Shown: positions 33,585 through 44,492 of the stretch, piece by piece
Position numbering within the stretch: position 1 is the first letter of the stretch
How the letters are laid out: each line of letters starts with the position of its first letter
Assembly: GCA_900239685.1 (NCBI GenBank)
Contig: OENT01000102.1
Coordinates: 124,001 to 188,000 of the forward strand
DNA: 64,000 bases
Direction of reading: 5' to 3'
From: Rotaria macrura
Taxonomy: Eukaryota > Rotifera > Eurotatoria > Philodinida > Philodinidae
Position numbers and translations under genes: made by a program
The notes under the pieces: model-generated
The model's database searches: none
Seen by the model: the letters and a program-made list of their open reading frames with translations, nothing else
What the model was told of the DNA's origin: nothing

Positions 33585-36500
33585 CGTTCATGTGTCGTGA
33601 GTTAAAAGTCAGACTGCTGTTTTTTATCGGAACCAATTTCCTTTTCTCTAAGCTCGTTGTGTACGTTGTTTCTATTCTATTTCCCGAGGCTGTCAAAGAA
33701 GCTTTTTTCTTCCCATCGTGTCTCTCATCTTGTTCTTCGTCTACATCTCTTTTACAAACATGAACCGAAATCATCATTGTTCTACTAACACAAACCAGTT
33801 TGCATTGGTTCATAAATAATAATAGTAATTTTTTTCTCTATAAGATAATGTTACTTATTCGAGAACTCGTTAAACTACGGTATTCATATCAATATATACG
33901 TTCGATTTATGTATGTATATATGAAAGAGAAATTTTCGTTAGAATAATGTTAACATAATGGAATCTTCAATTGATGTTAACGTACAATCTACTTGGAAAG
34001 AAGATAAACAAGAAATGCTATTGTCTAGAGAAGAAATACAAGTTTTATCATCTATCTTTTATCTATATTGAAAACATTGTTCTTAGATGTTTTTATCGCA
34101 CTCACAAGAGAATATAATACTTATTCATGGTTCAGATAGTATCCAATAGCTCAAGAAAAGGTTTTCTATTTCCATTGTAATCTTAATAACATGGAAATCA
34201 TATGTCAAACAAAAATTCCTTTCTTTTTTTTGCACACAATTATAAATATCTAATGATCTGTATCATCTGTTTGATCACATACCGTTGATGAATCGACACT
34301 AGCTCGTCAATAATTGCCTTACTGTTGCTGCATAAGAATGAGATGCATAAATAAAACAAGTGCATCTGTCTGTCTAGTGTCATTGATCGAAATATAACCA
34401 TGTTTATTAAACTATGTTGTATTGTTATTATTCTTAAGTTGTAGTGTTTTCATGTTTGAGAATTGATTTACTTTTTTTTTCTTTTGTATGCTTGAAGTTT
34501 ATCATCGAATGAAATTGAGATTTTCATATTTTGTTTTGATTAAAAATAATGTTATCTATAAGTTTCTAGTTAACAGAAAGAAAACAATAAATTTGATTGA
34601 ATTTTCGTACGAATACATCGTCAATCTATTTTATTGCAATTTTAATAATTTAACAAAGAAGAATATTGATTAATGTTATTCTGAGACTACAACAAGTAAT
34701 GGTGCATAGCATTATAACTTTTTTTACTGCTTGTATGAATTGGTTCATGAAATAAATTGTGTTAAGAATGCATTTACTTGAAAGTAAACAGACAGTTTAG
34801 TTTCCTTTTCATTCAATTCACTGAGCAAAAGAAAATCTACTCTCTATTTTTATACTTCCGATTAGACATCTCTGAAGTATTTCCAACGTTTTGTTTTCGT
34901 AATGAAATTTGTAGATGACGATTTTGCATGATCATAAGAGAATAATAGTAATCGATGAAGAGTGTTTTTTCAATTATTCCTTTCAAATTTAATTAAAAAT
35001 ATATAGTCAATACAGTTGATCTCTCAATAAAATAGATCTACGACGACAAACATTTTACAGGATTCTTGATTGTCTTGCATGCTTTTCTAGTAAAAATAAA
35101 TTAAAACATTGTCTACATTGATTATAATATGGTGTTACATAACATGAAATAAAATACCAGTGAATAAAAAAACTGACGTGATCAGTACTAATGATTCAAA
35201 AACTAATTTATTCGATCATACCAAAGAAATGCGAATACTTTGTATGGCAAAGTGATGTATATTTAGCTTTTCTTATCAGATTCTTCATTCTGAGTCTAGA
35301 GCGTCTTCACAATTATGTAGCAATAGACAAACCAAACAATAGCTGTAACAAAACAAACATAGATTTTGACCAAGTGAATAGTTTCTCATATAGTATGCAA
35401 TATTTAAATCGAACTTATATTCTTCACCGACTTTAATACTGCTGATTAATTACGATCGATAAGATTTGGAAACCAAATATATACTTATTCCAAGTAACAT
35501 TTTATATGACATTCACATTTAGTAACGACATCTATTATCCAATAGGTTTCAATTATAGTTTCTTTCTATGTATACCAACAGAAAATAGTCCACTCATTGC
35601 ATTCGTTTTTCTTTGTCCATACTTCGAATTATTTTAGTCAATTTAGATCTTGAGTAAGTTATCAAACACATTACCAGACGGTCTGCTTAATTATCAAAAT
35701 GTACAGGGTTCAAATCCATCGTATCGATTCACCAGCATGATGTCAAAACTGTTTTCAACTGTGATTGTTAGACAAGTTTGACAGAAAACCGAGAACAATC
35801 TTGTCTCATAAATACTTTTTTGACAGAACGCCATAGTTTTCTCAAACTTTAGAAATATGTATAATACATGTTCCCATTATTTGCGTAACAATAATCATAT
35901 ACTAGTACATCAACACGACAAACAATGCGTAGAGTAAACCTATTGTTAGTATGTAAAAATCATTACTGAATACATTAAATACAAACGATACTCTATGATC
36001 TGTATGAAATTATTGATTTATTTTTGGTTTCAATAGGATTATTTTCAATTTTGGTTTTGTTTTATTTACTTGATGATCAATCAGAAGAACTTATTAATCT
36101 CTCTTGATACATTCTTTTATTTCATTGGTACGAGCTTGAATGCGAAAAAGATAACGATTTGAAGAACTAACAATGACTCGTTTGAAAGATTCTCTAGGGG
36201 TAAATATGTCAGACTCAATATGAAAATATACTGTCTTCTTTTTTCTAAGCTTATCCGTGCCATATTCATTGTAGAACGTAACTATGACATCGAAGATTCT
36301 TTACAATGTATATGATCTTGTAATTGGAAATCATAACTCAATGGATTGTTTCATCAATGTTATTTCAAGCTTACCATCTATGTCTAGTAAAAAACGACCG
36401 ACTAATAAAAAATTCGAATCATTTCAATCTTATTGGTTAACAACGACTAATACTTATTCTAAGTTTGAAGAAATATAGGAATCAACTGATATCTGATTGA

Positions 36501-36975
36501 GTCATGATGTATTCCGTCACTCCTATGTATGGTAACACTTAGATAAAATCAAAGTCGATGAATTCATTTTATTATCAATTTATATAATCACAAAAAAAAT
36601 CAAAATTATCACTTCTAGGTTTTTTAAGTATCTGAACTATGTTCATCTTTCCATGCATGGATTTTCGCTCCACCAATATGAATATCTTGAATGTCAATTG
36701 ATCGACTCTGTTCATTTAGTACTTGATAAAACGAGGTATTTTTCAGCTACCCCGAAACGATCTCATTTCATATTTAAGTTATAAAATTTCAAAATTAGAT
36801 TTTTCATATCGAAAGTTATTAACTAAACATCGGATGACTCTTTTTATTAGTAGATAAAATAATTAGAAAAAAAAATCTTCATTTTCACCTTCACAATCCG
36901 AAAAACATTTTATGATATATTTTTCTTTTTCATAGGTAAAAATGCATATAGCATGTCTATCTATTTTTCTTGTAG
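33585..36975. other. Intergenic region between the Ly6 and RACGAP1-like genes
   Basis: No complete gene. An ATG at 33958 opens a 37-codon plus-strand frame beginning MESSIDVNVQ, with only a weak donor; it is a possible first exon of the downstream gene. A 64-codon frame at 36284-36478 is also a candidate upstream exon, but no phase-compatible splice to 36976 was found. GGGTTCAAATCC near 35708 resembles a tRNA B box but has no cloverleaf around it. Confidence 0.4.
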
Positions 36976-39400
36976 ATGTGCGATAGATTTAAAATAAAAC
37001 TTCAACAAACAACACATGCGCTTGGTATATTAGCCTATAATCAACAATTGCTTATTGATAATTCAACCGAAGATGGTCTGTTAGTTTGTTTTACCTCAAG
37101 AAAAAGTTTTAAATAAGTGTTTTTAGATTTATTTGTTTTGCTAAAACGATATGACGAACAACGACAAGTTGTAAAAAAACTTGAAAGTCAATTGAAAAGT
37201 GTTACGTTAAAAACAAAATCACAGAGGTAAACGCTTTCGATTGGATTCGAATTTAAAAATAAATTTATGTTTTCTAGTCAACAAATTCAAGATCAACGAC
37301 AACGTCGACTTAACTCTACAAATCGAGCTGCTCGATTAGTAAGTAAAGTATTCGATGTAGTTCATTTACGAGCCGTATCTGAGTCGTCTGTCTTGCAGAA
37401 TATCTGTATTTCTGTAGAATTACTCGATTCAGATTATTGATCGGAGAGACAAAGGCGATAATCTACGTCAGTTACGAATGTATAGAAATCAAACCTCTCG
37501 ATCTCGTACTACATCTTAAGTAAGCATGGTATCAACTTTAACATGACCACTTGGAACTTGTTGTCAATCTTCTAATCTTTTTGAGACATATTTTCAAAGA
37601 AGAGGCAACATGCGTTATTGCGTCACATCTCTTTTATCTGTACAAAATCGACGAGACGTTTATTTGTGAACGACTTAGTTCGATCAAATCTGACTTCTCT
37701 TACAAGTGATAAGTTCAATCTCAGCGAAAAATATTTGTGTCTTAAGTTCTTTACATAGAATGAAACTATTATTTGTTTTGGTAATCAACATTTTCGTTTT
37801 TTTGCGACATAAGAGAGTATATATTGAATTAATGTTGTACGACTATATTATCATTGATGATTTTTAATAGTAACAGTTCGAATATATTGAAGAGTAAATA
37901 AGTAAATATGTATTTACTAATTAGATTTACATTCAATGATCTACTGGTAATATCAATTTAAGATACCTGCAATAGTTAACATTTTCATCTGATCTCATAA
38001 TGGAATTCCAATTATTCTGAATAGAAAGATTCAAGAAAATTTAATCGTTCATAATGTTTCCGATCTGACTACATTCAATATTTTGAGTTACGTTCCAATT
38101 CGAATATAATTAATCAATTAAAAGTCTTTCTTTCTTTCTTTCTTTCAAAATCAATCAAATTTGACATTGTACTTCTACGTTAATCTAATTTAAAATTTTC
38201 TTTAGCATAAAACGATTCAACAAATCTACGAAATAATCAAATATCGTGGTCATCATACGTCACCTATAGATCAATTACATTATATTAAAAAAATATGTGA
38301 AGATAGACTAAGGTTTGTTATCATTAGTAGATCATTATTTGTTGAATCGAAAATTCAACTCGATTCTATAGAGATGAAATTTCATCCGAAGATGAAGATG
38401 AAGATGAACTTGATAGTCGTAATTGTACAATTGATGATGATCAAAATGAAAGTATTATAATGCATCCTCGCGTTGTTCTTCCACAATCATCAACAAAGAA
38501 ACGTTTGTTAAGTCATACTGAAAACGACCTAGAAAAAATGATTTCACCAACTAAGCGTCTTCGATATGAAGATTCACAACAAATAGTAAGACGCGGATTT
38601 TTATTGTTTTTCCTATTGTGTTTCGTTTTCTATTGTATTGAACAGACTAATTCTCCACCACAACGTATTATTACCCAAAGAACATTCGAATGTTACACAT
38701 CAGAAAATATGACTCGACCATTTACTGTTTCGACTGATATTAAATTGATTGATAATTCATGTAATGAACAACAAAGTTGTTTGACCATAAGTATGACTTT
38801 TCATTGTATAATAAATGAAAAAAGAACTATAAACTATTCCTTTACTATGTTGTTAGATAGCGATAGTACATTATCATCATCAACAATAAATAGTTCGAAA
38901 ACAGCATCATCCTCATCAATCGAACAAACTCTACCTTTGTCCTCAACGAAAATATCTACATTAATACATCGTTTTATATCGAGAAAAATTTTCAAACCAG
39001 AAACATGTTTTGTGGTAAAAATTCAATTGATATGTTAAATTACGCAAATAATTATTCCTTCTCATTGATTTTCTAGTGTCTTAAACGTATTAATTTTGGT
39101 TCGCTGTCATATCGGTGTTCATATTGTTCTCAATCATGTCATGTTAATTGTAAAGAAAATGCGGGTTTAACTTGTAAAACATTGTCTAATAATGCAATGT
39201 TACCTCCATGTTCACCTAAAACTCCAACAACAAGTTTTACTTTAAACAATACTCATCGACAACGAATGGTTAATTCAGAACCTCGAAAAACAATTCTATC
39301 AACAACACAAACATCAACTATTCAACGATGTTTACCATTCGAACGCATGATGTCACATAAAGGCTATAATGGGAATGTTAGCAAATATTTTCCTATCTAA
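36976..39400 (+). CDS. RACGAP1-like protein with coiled coil and C1 domain but no RhoGAP domain
   Basis: Exons 36976-37075, 37127-37226, 37278-37338, 38206-38312, 38372-38585, 38646-39014 and 39077-39400 join in frame to 424 residues. The N-terminus (FKIKLQQTTHALG, then a QRQVVKKLESQL coiled coil) resembles the centralspindlin coiled coil of RACGAP1/CYK-4. An acidic stretch (SSEDEDEDEL) and a basic KKRLLS region follow. The C1 zinc finger (about 302-350) is complete: H-X12-C-X2-C-X12-C-X2-C-X4-H-X2-C-X7-C, with KPETC and KRINFG as in RACGAP1. In RACGAP1 the RhoGAP domain follows directly; here the protein ends about 75 residues later, and none lies downstream. The ATG sits right behind a TTGTAG acceptor, and homology suggests about 35 more N-terminal residues, so an upstream exon is probably missing. 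Possible AATAAA at 39641. Confidence 0.7.
37339..38205 (+). other. Long intron with an alternative terminal exon
   Basis: This 867-bp intron is long for the gene. An internal acceptor (TTCTGTAG at about 37419) would open an in-frame 33-codon terminal exon (NYSIQIIDRR onward) that ends in TAA near 37518, giving a coiled-coil-only short form. Near 38130 is a run of CTTT repeats. The continuous form, with conserved C1, is the better model. Confidence 0.35.
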
Positions 39401-39507
39401 ATGAAAAAGAAATGAATCCATGACTCACTAAACTCTTTATGCATGCACAATCTGACTTTTTTTCATAGAGTAATGTTTATTTTGTTTCTTATATTAGACA
39501 CACACAC

Positions 39508-39541
<34 letters not shown>

Positions 39542-40857
39542 GCATCTATGTCTATATTTGTCATGATATGTGTGTTGTAGAGATAAATAGATCAATGAAA
39601 TTTTCTTGTAAGATCCAAATTGTTGTAAGATGATTTGTCTAATAAATATTATTGTAACTTTATGATGGTTTATTAAATCATGCGTCTGGTTCAACACATA
39701 GTCAAAATCACAATCAATATTTAAATAGCTGTATAATATCACATAGTATCAATATCAACAACAGAAAGATAATGTGACTAAAATGTCAAGAGGCTATTGA
39801 CTTTGTTTGAAATTAAATAAATTCAGATAGCAATGTTTTTTTTTCTTATTAGCTATCAACGAAATGTCTAAATAAATCAGTCAGCTTTTTTACCATGAAT
39901 TTTTAAAGTTAAATTTATCAACAACATCCAACAGTATAGGTTATCGAGAGTATTCTTCTGGGAAGAAAAATGTTACTCAACAATGCAACAAACTACTCTT
40001 TCTATTTATTTTCATTTAAATCACGTTAATTTACTTATCTATGAATAGTACACATCATATTTGAGTGACAATTCTTAAGAGATTTTGAACTTCTTTCGCC
40101 ATACGATCAAGTTATCGAATTTGTTATGTTGCCATTTACACGAAGTCTTTATGATACTCCAAATTACGACAACGAGAATGTGTGCTTGTGCTTGTAAAGC
40201 TTGATGTTAACATACCCTGTGAATGTCAAACATGTATTATAGTGAATGAACACTTGTAGGATTGACGGCTAAGTATTTGCGTGGTACGAACTTTTCGAAA
40301 TATACTTTTATTATCCATGGGAGAAAAGTGCATTTCAAATTAAAAAAGAAACAGTATTTAAAGTTTCTACAAACTAAGTCGAATATTTTGACGTAAGTTC
40401 AAATAATGTGGCAATCTGTGAGAAGTTTGCTTGATACCTTTGAGGTTTTAGTGTGTTTATTTACGCACTATCGATAACTATTTAAGATACTTCGATAATT
40501 TATAGTTGGAAGATATGAAAAATTGCAATGCTGAAACTCTTCCTATTAATTAAGGGTTATGTGAAATTTTCCGATGGAGCTAACGTGGAAGAAAGGGAAA
40601 ATGTATTAAAAATTAAATAGTTCTATTGATTTGGAATGTTGACTAAAATACTTTAAAAACCTTGACGAAAATACAACGTAGTACCTCTTTTAAAAAATTC
40701 ATCGAGATCTCTGCATCTTGTACAGCAAGTTCCATCATGTCCTTGACTTTTCATAGTAGTAGAAACTAAATTCAACGGTAATGAACAGCAGTTTTTCGAA
40801 ATCTATAGAATCAAACAATATTCGAATAGCATAAATTTCAAAGTGCGAACTTTAGGA
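39401..40857. other. Intergenic, with TA repeats
   Basis: Only a CACACA/TATATA tract at about 39499-39541 and AT-rich sequence. No gene and no RhoGAP-like remnant is recognisable. Confidence 0.5.
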
Positions 40858-41048
40858 GTTGACTTTCGCCTTTTGCCAAAAGTTTTGGTTTTGTTGCACT
40901 TTCACCTTGAACAATGCTGAGTCTTCGACATTTGCCGATAGTCTAATTTCGTAAACGACGAAAATTTTGTAAAAACACAACTTTTGGTCATTGCCGAAAG
41001 TCAGCACTGCGAGATTCCTGTTTCTCCATAGGATAGAATACATAGAAT
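40858..41048 (+). repeat. Dispersed repeat, copy 1
   Basis: Direct-orientation relative of 56948-57170. Shared blocks in the same order include ACTTTCGCC, GTTGCAC, TAGTCTA.TTTCGTAAACG, AAAAACACAA, AAAGTCAGC, ATTCCT.TTTCTCCA and ACATAGAAT. Internally, both copies repeat a motif close to TTGCC.AAAGTC every 30-60 bp. Identity is roughly 65-70% by eye. A downstream extension (41076-41165) contains a tandem pair of AAAACRCATCGA-type units absent from copy 2. Confidence 0.7.
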
Positions 41049-42250
41049 TGGGTAGATACCGAGTCAAACATACAAATGAAAATAACGTGTTAAAACGCAT
41101 CGAAATTTTAACAAAAAAGATCGTCAAAACACATCGAGTTTTTACACGAAGTAAAACGTGTTAATCTATTTTGATGGGGAAAAAGTGAAAATGTGCGCAT
41201 TTTACGATTTATTTTTCGCTAAAATTTCGACGCGTTTGTTGATGCTTTTCTTCCTTGTTTGTTTGAGTGGGTAGATCAATGGCTCCAACAGGAACGCTCA
41301 GCAAAACGAGTTTTCAATTTTTGACCTGATAACTTGCAATGAGATTGATCTCGGTGAGAATAGTTGATTGTGAAAGTTTCATATCAGATCTTTGGCTTTC
41401 CTATCTTAAGATTGAGATATGGCAACATTATGTTTTAAGATCGCTCAAACTTGTACATTGTATAAAACATTGTATATACGTGTGCAACAATATAAAATAT
41501 ACTGTTTCCTTTTTTCTCTCTGTGCGAACTGCTTCATTTCCATCGAATTCATCAACTGTACAAAACACAAAAATAAAGCAGACATCACTTTATTATGAGA
41601 AAAACGAGTTCAAAACAAGTGTAGGACCGTTTTTCTTCACACGAATCAACGAATGATTCGATGATATGACAAGCCTGAATACTGTTTTTCAGATGAGAAT
41701 ATATTTCATATTTAATTTTCAATGAACAGCTTTTACCGACATTCAGTTTGCAATTGTAATCTTTGCCAAGACACTCCTAATATTTGATATAGAAGTAAAT
41801 TCTAATACAATAGAAAATACATTCGATTTTCATACTGATCGTGGTCTACTTTTCTTTAAGCAATTCTTAAAAAGCAATGATATTCACAGTATTCTATGGC
41901 TACCCTGCAGATATGTAACAAAATGAAACGGTTCGATTATCGAGAATTTTGTTTTTGATCTTTGTATTTTCGCGAAGATGAACCTCACATTGGATCTGCA
42001 GTCTTATGCTGACACTTGCATGCCAATCCCAAAATTTATTCACAGAAAGTAAAGGAATCATACAGATTTCCTTTGATGAATACGTTTGAATCAATTCGAA
42101 TTTCAAAATACCGTTCATGAAAGAAAACATACATGTCATTAGTTTGATGAAAATCGATCGTAAGTAATACTATCTAATCAATAATTAATACGTATAATAA
42201 AAGAATGAGCAAAAAATCAGTTTTATAGTTTTATAGTGAGTTCATGTTTA

Positions 42251-42485
42251 TTATCCGGTTGTTGGTGTTTTTCCTTTGCCTGCAAAAGATAACAAACAGA
42301 CAAGAAAAATTATATTTCCTTCGCTTATAGGCATTTACCAAATGCACAACAGTTCTTTTGCGCTTCTGCTGGATCAGTTGGGCCATCGGAGTCAAAATTG
42401 GTACTATTATATAAGCCATAACAGATGAAAGTCTGATATGTATGATGAGTCGTTGATTCAGTATAATTAGGTGTATCGATGCATG
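42251..42485 (-). pseudogene. Two C-terminal exons of a small cysteine-bearing protein
   Basis: Minus-strand exons 42340-42485 (donor TTTG|GTAAAT at 42338) and 42251-42279 (acceptor TTTTGCAG) join in frame and end KGKTPTTG-stop. The longer exon carries ICYGLYN, an acidic DSDGPTDPAEAQ stretch and CCAFG, suggesting an extracellular disulphide domain. A possible upstream splice (CGAAG|GTGACT at about 42541) leads into sequence that does not look coding, so the start is missing. It may be the end of the threonine-rich gene whose broken remains lie at 43618-44492 on the same strand. Not assigned to a family. Confidence 0.3.
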
Positions 42486-43617
42486 CTTCATTAAAATAAA
42501 AAGATGTACAGATGATATTGAATTATAATATAGAAGTCACCTTCGAAAAAAAATCCTTTTTTTTAAAGATGAAGGATTGTCAAATATGCAACTGTTGAAA
42601 AGTTTCCATAACTTTTCACTTTTCTTTATTCATTTTCAAGAATTCGACAGCAATTTTAATTTTTTATTGCTATTTAAAAATTTCTGTAGCGATTTTTGCG
42701 GTTCTGTGTAAATGTTGAATAGATATCGGAAAAAGTTTTGAATGAAGAAAGGTTCTTCCTTTTGATCATATCAATTAACACGAAAACTGAATGTTATTTT
42801 TCTATTCGAGTAATGGTATGAGTATTGCGAAGAGAAAGTGTGACAATCGTGAAAGAAATGTCTAAATGACATTTGATTTTTCTTCAATTCGATAGATTTG
42901 AAAATGTAGAAGATATCGATTAATCTCTGTTGCTACCTTGTTTAAAATAATTTATCGCAAATTTTTCGTGTGATTTTTTATAGGCTCTAGCTTGGTAGTA
43001 TTGTGTGATTGACAACGTTGAGTAGAATTGAACTATTTCTATTGATACTAGAGTTGGATATGACCGTCGTTTATGACAATGCTTCATAGATTAGTGATTT
43101 GAGATTTAACAACCTTTAATGTTTTTCGTTTTAGTATATAGATATCTTATTTGTCAGTCTAAAAGGTTAACAGTATTTTAGTCACGTAATCTGAATAGCT
43201 GTGCAGTTTTCTTATTGGTCAGCGAAACTTTACACAGTTATAAAAATGAATCAAACTGCTATAGGAAAAAGTTAGATAATTACAGAAGACTGAAATAGCT
43301 GTATCCCCTTTTAATGACTATGAAGCACAATAAATAGCATCACAAGCATTATCTCCGTATGTATTTATTTAAATAGTATTTCTTTTGATAGGCAACGTAC
43401 AGTTCACTTTCGCCATCTTTCATGAATCGGGTATCATAACGCAGAGGTTTGATAAAACGATCATAAGCTCATAAGAATAACTTATGAAAAAGGAGTATTT
43501 CACGAGTCCCGGATACTTCCTGAGTCCAGTTCACAGAAAAAAGTAAATCTCGATTGATCATCATTAAGTAGGTGTGTTTAAAGGAAGGCGCTTCTCTACA
43601 AGAACTTTGAAAAGGAC

Positions 43618-44492
43618 TCAAAAAACGTTTCTCCATAATGAATCACGGTCAGGATTCTTTTTAGCGGCAATGCAACTTGATGTGCTAACTTGTGCTACAT
43701 GTTTACCGCTAGTGGTGCTTGTCGAGGTGGTTGTTGTTGTCGTCGTAGTTGTAGTAGTAGTTATTGTAGTAACTGTTGTTGGTGTAGTTTTTATTGGCGC
43801 ATCTGCTGCTGGTATAATTCAATTTAGTGCATCGGCTATTACTTCAATTGTTCGAGCAGTTGTTTCTAGCACAATAGTTGTTATTTCCGTTATTATAGTC
43901 GTTGATTGTATTCCTACTTCTGTGGTCGTCGTCGTTGTCATTAATGTTGTTGTTGCTGTTACTGTGTTATTTGCAGAGAATTCTGCTGGAGCTATCTTTA
44001 GTATACTTGTTGTACTAGTTTCTGAATTCTCACCCAGTGCTATACGAAGAACCAAAGAAAATACTATTGAGTATCTTATCGGTAGTATTCTCACTTATTG
44101 GTGTTAAAGAAAACACTTCCAAAATGTTGATTTCACTGACGTTCCCACGGGAGTCTTCATCCGGACCTATTAACGGTATACCATGGTAGCGGTAATGTTG
44201 TCGCTGATATACCATAAACGAGTTTGCTTCCGAGCCCGGATTTTTCTGAAGCTGACAACGAAGATCGCAGTTTTCTAACTATTTAATGATAAAAGAAGCT
44301 TGCAAAGTGAGCACTTGAGTGGCAGGCTTTTCCTGAGTGCTACAAATATCACACATGCTGAAGCTGCTATTATCAGTAACCTAAACTCTACTTACGAGCG
44401 TCGTTTACTTGTTACAGTTCTTGTTCCGATGGTAACACTCAAATTTGCGAGTGTCTGTACGACAGGGAAAGCGTTTTGTATAAGGCTAAGAA
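43618..44492 (-). pseudogene. Broken threonine-rich (mucin-like) extracellular protein
   Basis: Coding-quality minus-strand sequence interrupted at two or more places. An exon-like piece (about 44396-44490) ends at TC|GTAAGT. A second piece (about 44030-44270) contains NPGSEANSFMVYQRQHYRYH and ends SYSTG-stop. Immediately, in another frame, ENSETSTTS opens a Thr-rich run to 43822, which ends at an in-frame TGA (43819-43821). The same frame then continues with PTTVTTITTTTTTTTTTTTS and stops at 43618. The frame change near 44030 and the internal stop indicate a pseudogene, unless a short unrecognised intron or sequencing errors explain them. The valine-rich plus-strand frame here is just the antisense of ACA/ACT codons. 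Confidence 0.45.

Noticed and set aside
35640-35745. tRNA-like B box (GGGTTCAAATCC)
   Set aside because: No A box at the right distance, no acceptor stem and a mismatched T stem; probably chance.
43574-44107. Plus-strand 177-codon frame with a long valine run, looking like a membrane protein
   Set aside because: It is the antisense of threonine codons (ACA/ACT) in the minus-strand Thr-rich sequence; the hydrophobic run is a by-product.
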